64,000 nt of DNA, taken from NCBI GenBank assembly GCA_036345935.2, contig JADWOT020000001.1, positions 35,342,876 through 35,406,875 on the forward strand. The letters run 5' to 3'. The notes beneath the pieces were generated by a model. It was not told the DNA's origin, did no database searches, and worked only from the letters and a program-made list of their open reading frames with translations. Every line of letters starts with the position of its first letter. Positions within the stretch are counted from its first letter, which is position 1. Shown here in pieces: positions 59,257-64,000 of this stretch. This DNA is from Taenia hydatigena (Eukaryota; Platyhelminthes; Cestoda; Cyclophyllidea; Taeniidae). The position numbers and the translations under genes are program-made.

Positions 59257-60891
59257 GAGTGATCTGTATCAACCTCCTTATTCCTCCAATTTGTACATAC
59301 AAAAATGTGTGCATTTTGCATCCGGAGTTGGCTGGTGTTCCAAACTGTCGTCTTGCTGTTATATTCCTAAACAAACTGTTATTAAATTGTATATATATTT
59401 GGTGTAGGTATGAAAACCTCTTGTGTTCTTGAGATTGGGGCAGTGAGAATTGTGGGCCAACTCATTGGATTGCTTGAGTAACTCAAAGTGATTTTTATGG
59501 TATGAATTTATCTGTTCGATGCTCTCTGAAGTGACTTTGACTCCTGGTTGGCATTATTGCTGCGTCATCTGATTGCAGAAGTAATCTACAGCTATGTTTA
59601 ATTGCACAATATTATGCGTGCTCTTCTTATAAAAAATTTTCAAAATCTTTTTGTTCTGCCTTATGCACTGTATCTTGCATTTTTGGCATTTTTTTGTAAA
59701 ACTCCGACTCTTCTTGTCCTTTAAGAAGTTCTTAATATATTAATGCTCGTTGTCAATAACAGCTCAACCTCCTCTGGAGGCAAGTGACTATCGAATAATG
59801 ACATTAGCTAGGCTCAAGGTCATTCCTTGACGCCCAGGCGTGAGTGAACGTCGTTTGCTAGCCTCAAGGTCAATCAGTCGCCATCCACCCAACGCCCCTC
59901 CCGGCCAGAAGAAAGACGAAAGGAAGAGAGGAAAGGTACTTGCGTGTGTGATTGTAAGCCTATGATGATAACCTATCACTCAACCCCTACAACATGCACT
60001 GCCCCATAGAGAATAAGTGTTTGCCAAATTACGCATCACCACTCCTCTTTGCTCTCGTCCCCCGCCTGCATTGCCGAAACAATTTAATATTTTGATGCAC
60101 CTGCCTTAAACAGGCAACAGTATTGCACACAGAGACGACTGTCCACGATAGGCAAGTTTTCATTCGCTGGCCTATTTCGTCATGCGTTAGTGGTAATCTG
60201 ACCTCCCTTTACACGATTCACCACACTCAGAAGATAGCAAATATGGGGTGCACAAGACAATTGCTTTGTGCCAAATCGTGGGTCATGCAGGCATGAGCTG
60301 GACCGCATATTCGAGTAGGTCACCTGTTGCAGGTAGCGGCGCCATTCGATATTCCCACCTGGATTTTTACGGGTAGGAGTAGTTACTAAGAAATTGCCAA
60401 CTTTCTAAACTGGTGAGATTCTTTGATGAGGTTTCAGTAAGGCGTGGTAATGTTTTGACCAATCAGGCAACTACCTGACAAATGCATGTTTTGTGTAGCT
60501 CGAAACAGTAGTGTCCCTCACTGAGGATTTGAGGGCACACCCAGCATCACAGCGTTGTCTTTCATTCCCTCCTACGATAAGCATCAGTGCAGTTCAGCAA
60601 ATTCCGATTACCCACCTCACAGGAGTATACGCCCTTCAGTGTCGATGAAGACGAATGCAAATGCTAACATTTTTAATCCGCTGACATTTAACATTTGTTT
60701 ACAGCAGTTGCAATGTTTAGTGGGACTAAAAACGTTGCATGGATGGATGATTGTAAATATAACCATCTTTCCCATTTAATGAAGTCTGCCATAGAAAGTA
60801 AACAGCCTTCTTGATGAACGCAAACAGGGAGCTACGCTAGTCATAGTAGCTGAAGCGCTTGGTGATTGGATGTACGGACCTACGGGAAAAG
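59257..60891. other. Stretch without a supported gene
   Basis: AT-rich around 59380-59760. No conserved frame was identified. 59800-59880 has a short internal repeat (GCTAG-CTCAAGGTCA twice). Confidence 0.35.
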
Positions 60892-61550
60892 TCACGAAAG
60901 CATAGCAGCCACGAAAGCTAGTAGAGTTACAATGGCCAAAGCAGCGCAGGTCGAGTCACCACCAGTCATGGTTACTGCAGTAGAAGTCTGGGCAGGTCTG
61001 CTGGTTGTTGAGGAGCTTCTTCCAGTCGTGACAGACGCTTTCTCCTCCCCCATTTGATACAACCATAAATTTGCCCCATTATAATAACAATAATTAGTGT
61101 CGAATTCTACACGGCAGTAGTTTATTTAGTGCCAGGCAGTACTAATACCAATGAGTCTGCGAACTTAATTAGTAGTAGCGGTTACGATACATGGGCAGCG
61201 TTGCAGAATTGATTCTAGTGGATATGGCTAGTACTAAGCAGTAGTAGTAGCAGTGGTTCAGCTTTTAGCAAAATCGAGCATAGAGAACTCATCGCGCTCC
61301 AAAGCTGGTGTGGGGCACCAAGGTGGTTTGATTTGGCTTTAGATTATAAGAGGTGAAACTCGTCGTCAAAGGGAGACAATGCTGCTTCCACACCTGTGTC
61401 AGATGTGTTAGCAATGGAGTAGGCAACAATGCTGGCGTCGGTTCCTGATGGGGTGTTCCAGTTCACACACACGCATTGAGGAACGAGTGTGCAATACCTT
61501 GATTGTTTGACTGCCGCTTTCGGTACCCTGACTTGGGTAGCCATGTTGTC
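60892..61550 (-). CDS. Fibronectin-III-like surface protein with Ser/Thr stalk and hydrophobic tail
   Basis: On the minus strand one exon starts after an acceptor GCGACTAG (61551-61558) and is open to a TAA at 61344-61346. It encodes QCVCVNWNTPSGTDASIVAY and DDEFHLL, the pattern of the first half of an FN3 domain. A second exon, 61106-60892, follows an acceptor GCCGTGTAG and encodes 70 residues: NGANLWLYQMGEEK, a Ser/Thr stalk (TTGRSSSTTSRPAQTSTAV) and a hydrophobic C-terminus (ALAIVTLLAFVAAML) ending Ser-stop. FN3 plus stalk plus tail resembles EG95-type host-protective surface antigens of tapeworms and GPI-anchored proteins generally. Just after the TAA another frame reads NLKPNQTT, as expected for the next FN3 strand, so a one-base frameshift near 61345 may have broken the gene. 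Otherwise an unseen donor lies before it. No signal-peptide exon was found; it could lie beyond 61558. Confidence 0.5.
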
Positions 61551-61668
61551 CTAGTCGCGTGACCTGGCCTCTAAAACATGCCAGCATCCTCGTGCCCTCT
61601 GTTTATTGAATATGCATATTATCCCCTGTTAATGCGCCCTCTTTTGCCTTCAAGGGTGTCTAGGGATG

Positions 61669-64000
61669 TTGCAAGGTGCTTAAATTTTCACATTCTGAGG
61701 AGTGCTAAGACCCTCACAAGTGGAAACCCAATGATTTGTCATTGGCTCCAGCGTCTCATTTACACAATTATATATGTACCTCCACGGGGCAGGGGAAAAC
61801 TCATGACGACTACGTTTATTTGCTCAAAAGAAGCTAGCTTGGGTAATGTCGAATAAAGTCTTATCAAAAGTCGCAGAAGAATAGGAGAATGTTTATTTAA
61901 GTGGCTTTGCGCTTGTCAAACTTAGCTTCTGTTTCGATATTGAATAGGCAGTGGTCAGGACAATCCCTTGCGACGTAAGGTAACTTAGTACTTGATACAA
62001 AATCGTTCCCAAATCTCATTTACCATGTATTGGGTTGCACCTTCGACTTACAACAATGATATCATGTGTTTGTTGTGAGATTAGAACTAAGATGATTTGA
62101 CCCAGACCCCAAAATGCCAATCCAGGTATCCCCAAAGGCGACCGTAAATCTCTCCTCGGCTAAACGCCATCTGATTCGCTGGTCAATAGCTAATGGAAAG
62201 TGACGAGTTCCAGGAGGTTTTATGTCCACAAACCAGCCTGCATAGCTGCAAGCAAACATCGGATTTATGTCGGGAAAAGTCTAATTACATGTTCCGTTTC
62301 TTTTAATTGGTCAGATCTCTTGTTGACCGTGAAAAGACTTCTGGAGCATCTGATTGGCTAAGTGGTAGCCAATGGGAAAACTGTAGGATAAACCTGTCAT
62401 AAGAGTGGTTATTTTTATTTTTTGCACAGCAGCTCGACTGATTAGAAAACGAGTGTTAGATGGTCACATAAGAACAATCAAATTCTAGGCTATGGAGGAC
62501 TGTTGTCTGGAATTCTGGAAGAACTCTCATGTATGCATGTTATAATGAACTTGTAATCAAGGTCCTACTCATTCCAATTATGTAGTGACATTTCTCAGCT
62601 GTCCTTTCAGAGACGGTCCCGGTGGTGGTAAGCTGGCTCCATCTTTGCGGTTGATACTACCTCAGGGCGCTGATTTCAACTGCGTCAAATACACTTGCTT
62701 AACGAATCTCCATTTCGATGCACTTCCAGAGGTTGATGTGGGCACTTTCGGTCAGCAGTTGCTCTTCCATGATTGAACTGGCGACACCCGTTCGTCGACC
62801 GGGAGTTCTTACACGTGACCACCTGCAGAGATACCAACTCACACCAAATGGTGGAGAATGAGTGGAGGAGAGTAGACGCACAAACAACTGTTTTATGCCT
62901 GATGCACCGCCTCAAAGGAGCAATGGATAATATTTTCATTGGTGCTATCAGACAAGAGCTCAACTGCGTCAGCCCATGTCACCAGCAATGACGCAGGGTG
63001 CTAAATGCCCAGTCAACTTCTTCACAACTTCTCTAATGTGTACAATCGGGCAAGAATGAATTAATAAATCAGGAATGGGTAAATAAATGATCACTAAAAG
63101 TCGGCGTAGTGTCCCTAACCTACTCCTAAATATCCAACACATCCTGCGTATTCCGAAGGAAGAAAGGCGCCTTTACTGATTGCAACAGTAGCAATAGTTA
63201 AGTATTACCAATGGTAGCAGCAATAATGATAGCTAAAGCATTCACATTACTATAAGGAGCAGAAGCAGCAGCTGCGTTGGCGGCAGAAGGGAGAGGAAGG
63301 CAGGAGGGCAGAAGAGGGCAGGGGAGGGGAAGGGAAGGAGAACAAGTTCACGTGTGGTTTTCTGCACACACGGGAGGGTACTTCCAACCACCTCTCCCAA
63401 ACATCCTATGCCCTCCACGACATCGAGCAGAGCATGGGCTGGCGGGTGAATTGATAGGTGGGTGGGTGTGAGTCAGTAAACAACGCCTCAAGACTGCTCA
63501 TTGAAGCCATAGATCGTTGACGGAGGACCCACCCCCGGCACTACCACCACCACCACCGCCCGTACGGGCCCACAATTGGTTCCAGCATTCACCTCAATGT
63601 GTCCAAGAGGCCACTCCGTGACACATTCATGCCACTTGGCTTGCTACAAGTGCAAAAGACGCCATTTCCATCACTTTAAACACATCAACACTTTCCTATC
63701 CACTTCCACATCTTCCCAACACCCAAAAGGGAGGCTCATTCCAACCAAGACTACGCCCCCACCACTACCCTTTGTAAGTCCGCATAAACGAACACAAAAT
63801 ATTATTTCATGACTAACATTTCCGTCTTCCTACCTTAACATTATTCCAACCACTTTATCTACAAGAAATCCAATTTAGAAAATCGAGGCTACAGCATTAC
63901 TTAAGCACTGGGTGTAATCAGAGCCACCTTGGTCACACACTCGGATAGAGCCAAATCAGACACATTCTCACATTTCTACTGGATAATTTGTTTCCTTCAC
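61669..64000. repeat. Segmental duplication copy D (continues beyond the window)
   Basis: 61669-62817 matches copy B 8612-9752. 63083-64000 matches copy B 12735-13640 and, from about 63797, copy A from base 1. 62818-63082 is sequence not shared with B. The reading frame 61578-61856, which crosses the left edge, is open here but has two stops in copy B. Confidence 0.85.
62611..62776 (+). CDS. Candidate 166-nt terminal exon (copy D), unrecognised protein
   Basis: The acceptor GTCCTTTCAG ends at 62610 and the TGA is 62774-62776. The exon encodes DGPGGGKLAPSLRLILPQ, then ADFNCVKYTCLTNL and the same TFGQQLLFHD ending as copy B 9545-9710. Length, phase and stop are identical in the two copies, and no frameshift separates them. 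It could be the last exon of a gene whose earlier exons include the open frame at 61578-61856, but that link is only positional. The family was not recognised. Confidence 0.45.

Noticed and set aside
58821..59321. 166-codon minus-strand frame
   Set aside because: It is antisense to the recognisable RRM exon on the plus strand.
1..64000. Search for rRNA, tRNA, CRISPR arrays, bacterial operons or phage genes
   Set aside because: None seen. The splice signals and repeat content are those of an animal genome.

Overview
This is eukaryotic DNA, almost certainly animal. No bacterial operons, rRNA, tRNA or CRISPR arrays were seen. Long reading frames are scarce, coding signal sits in short exons bounded by GT..AG, and most of the window is old, diverged repeats. 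The best-supported gene is a spliced LITAF-domain gene at 22735-24620 (+). Two further recognisable pieces are a damaged exon matching the last RRM of RBM19/MRD1 at 58825-59256 (+) and a two-exon gene at 60892-61550 (-). The latter has a fibronectin-III-like segment, a Ser/Thr-rich stalk and a hydrophobic C-terminal tail, as in secreted or GPI-anchored surface antigens of tapeworms. That architecture, the 41-nt intron kept in three duplicate copies and the repeat load suggest a parasitic flatworm, perhaps a cestode. The organism is an inference.

Much of the window is a diverged segmental-duplication family. Copy A covers 1 to about 6560. Copy B covers about 8612-18284 and is interrupted by about 3 kb at 9753-12734. 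Copy C covers about 41810-47260. Copy D runs from about 61669 past the window end. Smaller fragments lie at 6840-7300, 7495-7720, 17150-17335 and 55190-55830 (E). Read across copies, the unit holds parts of at least three genes: a (+) terminal exon at its left (B, D), (-) strand exons in the middle (A, C) and a (+) multi-exon membrane-protein-like gene at its right (A, C, fragments E and F). Most copies carry stops, frameshifts or lost splice sites. None of these proteins could be named.

Other structures follow. A near-perfect 717-bp tandem duplication has a single N exactly at its junction (19217-20650) and is probably an assembly artefact. Two large foldback elements (27484-29938 and 30866-33502) and a related single copy (33503-34762) share one conserved motif. 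A broken reading frame of unknown origin lies at 35851-36720. A 37.5-57.1 kb region contains diverged inverted repeats flanking copy C. There is also a roughly 210-bp CCTT tract. The remaining stretches hold only short frames that I could not support as genes.

Coordinates of repeat edges were read by eye and are approximate to a few tens of bases. Splice sites are given to the base but have no transcript support.
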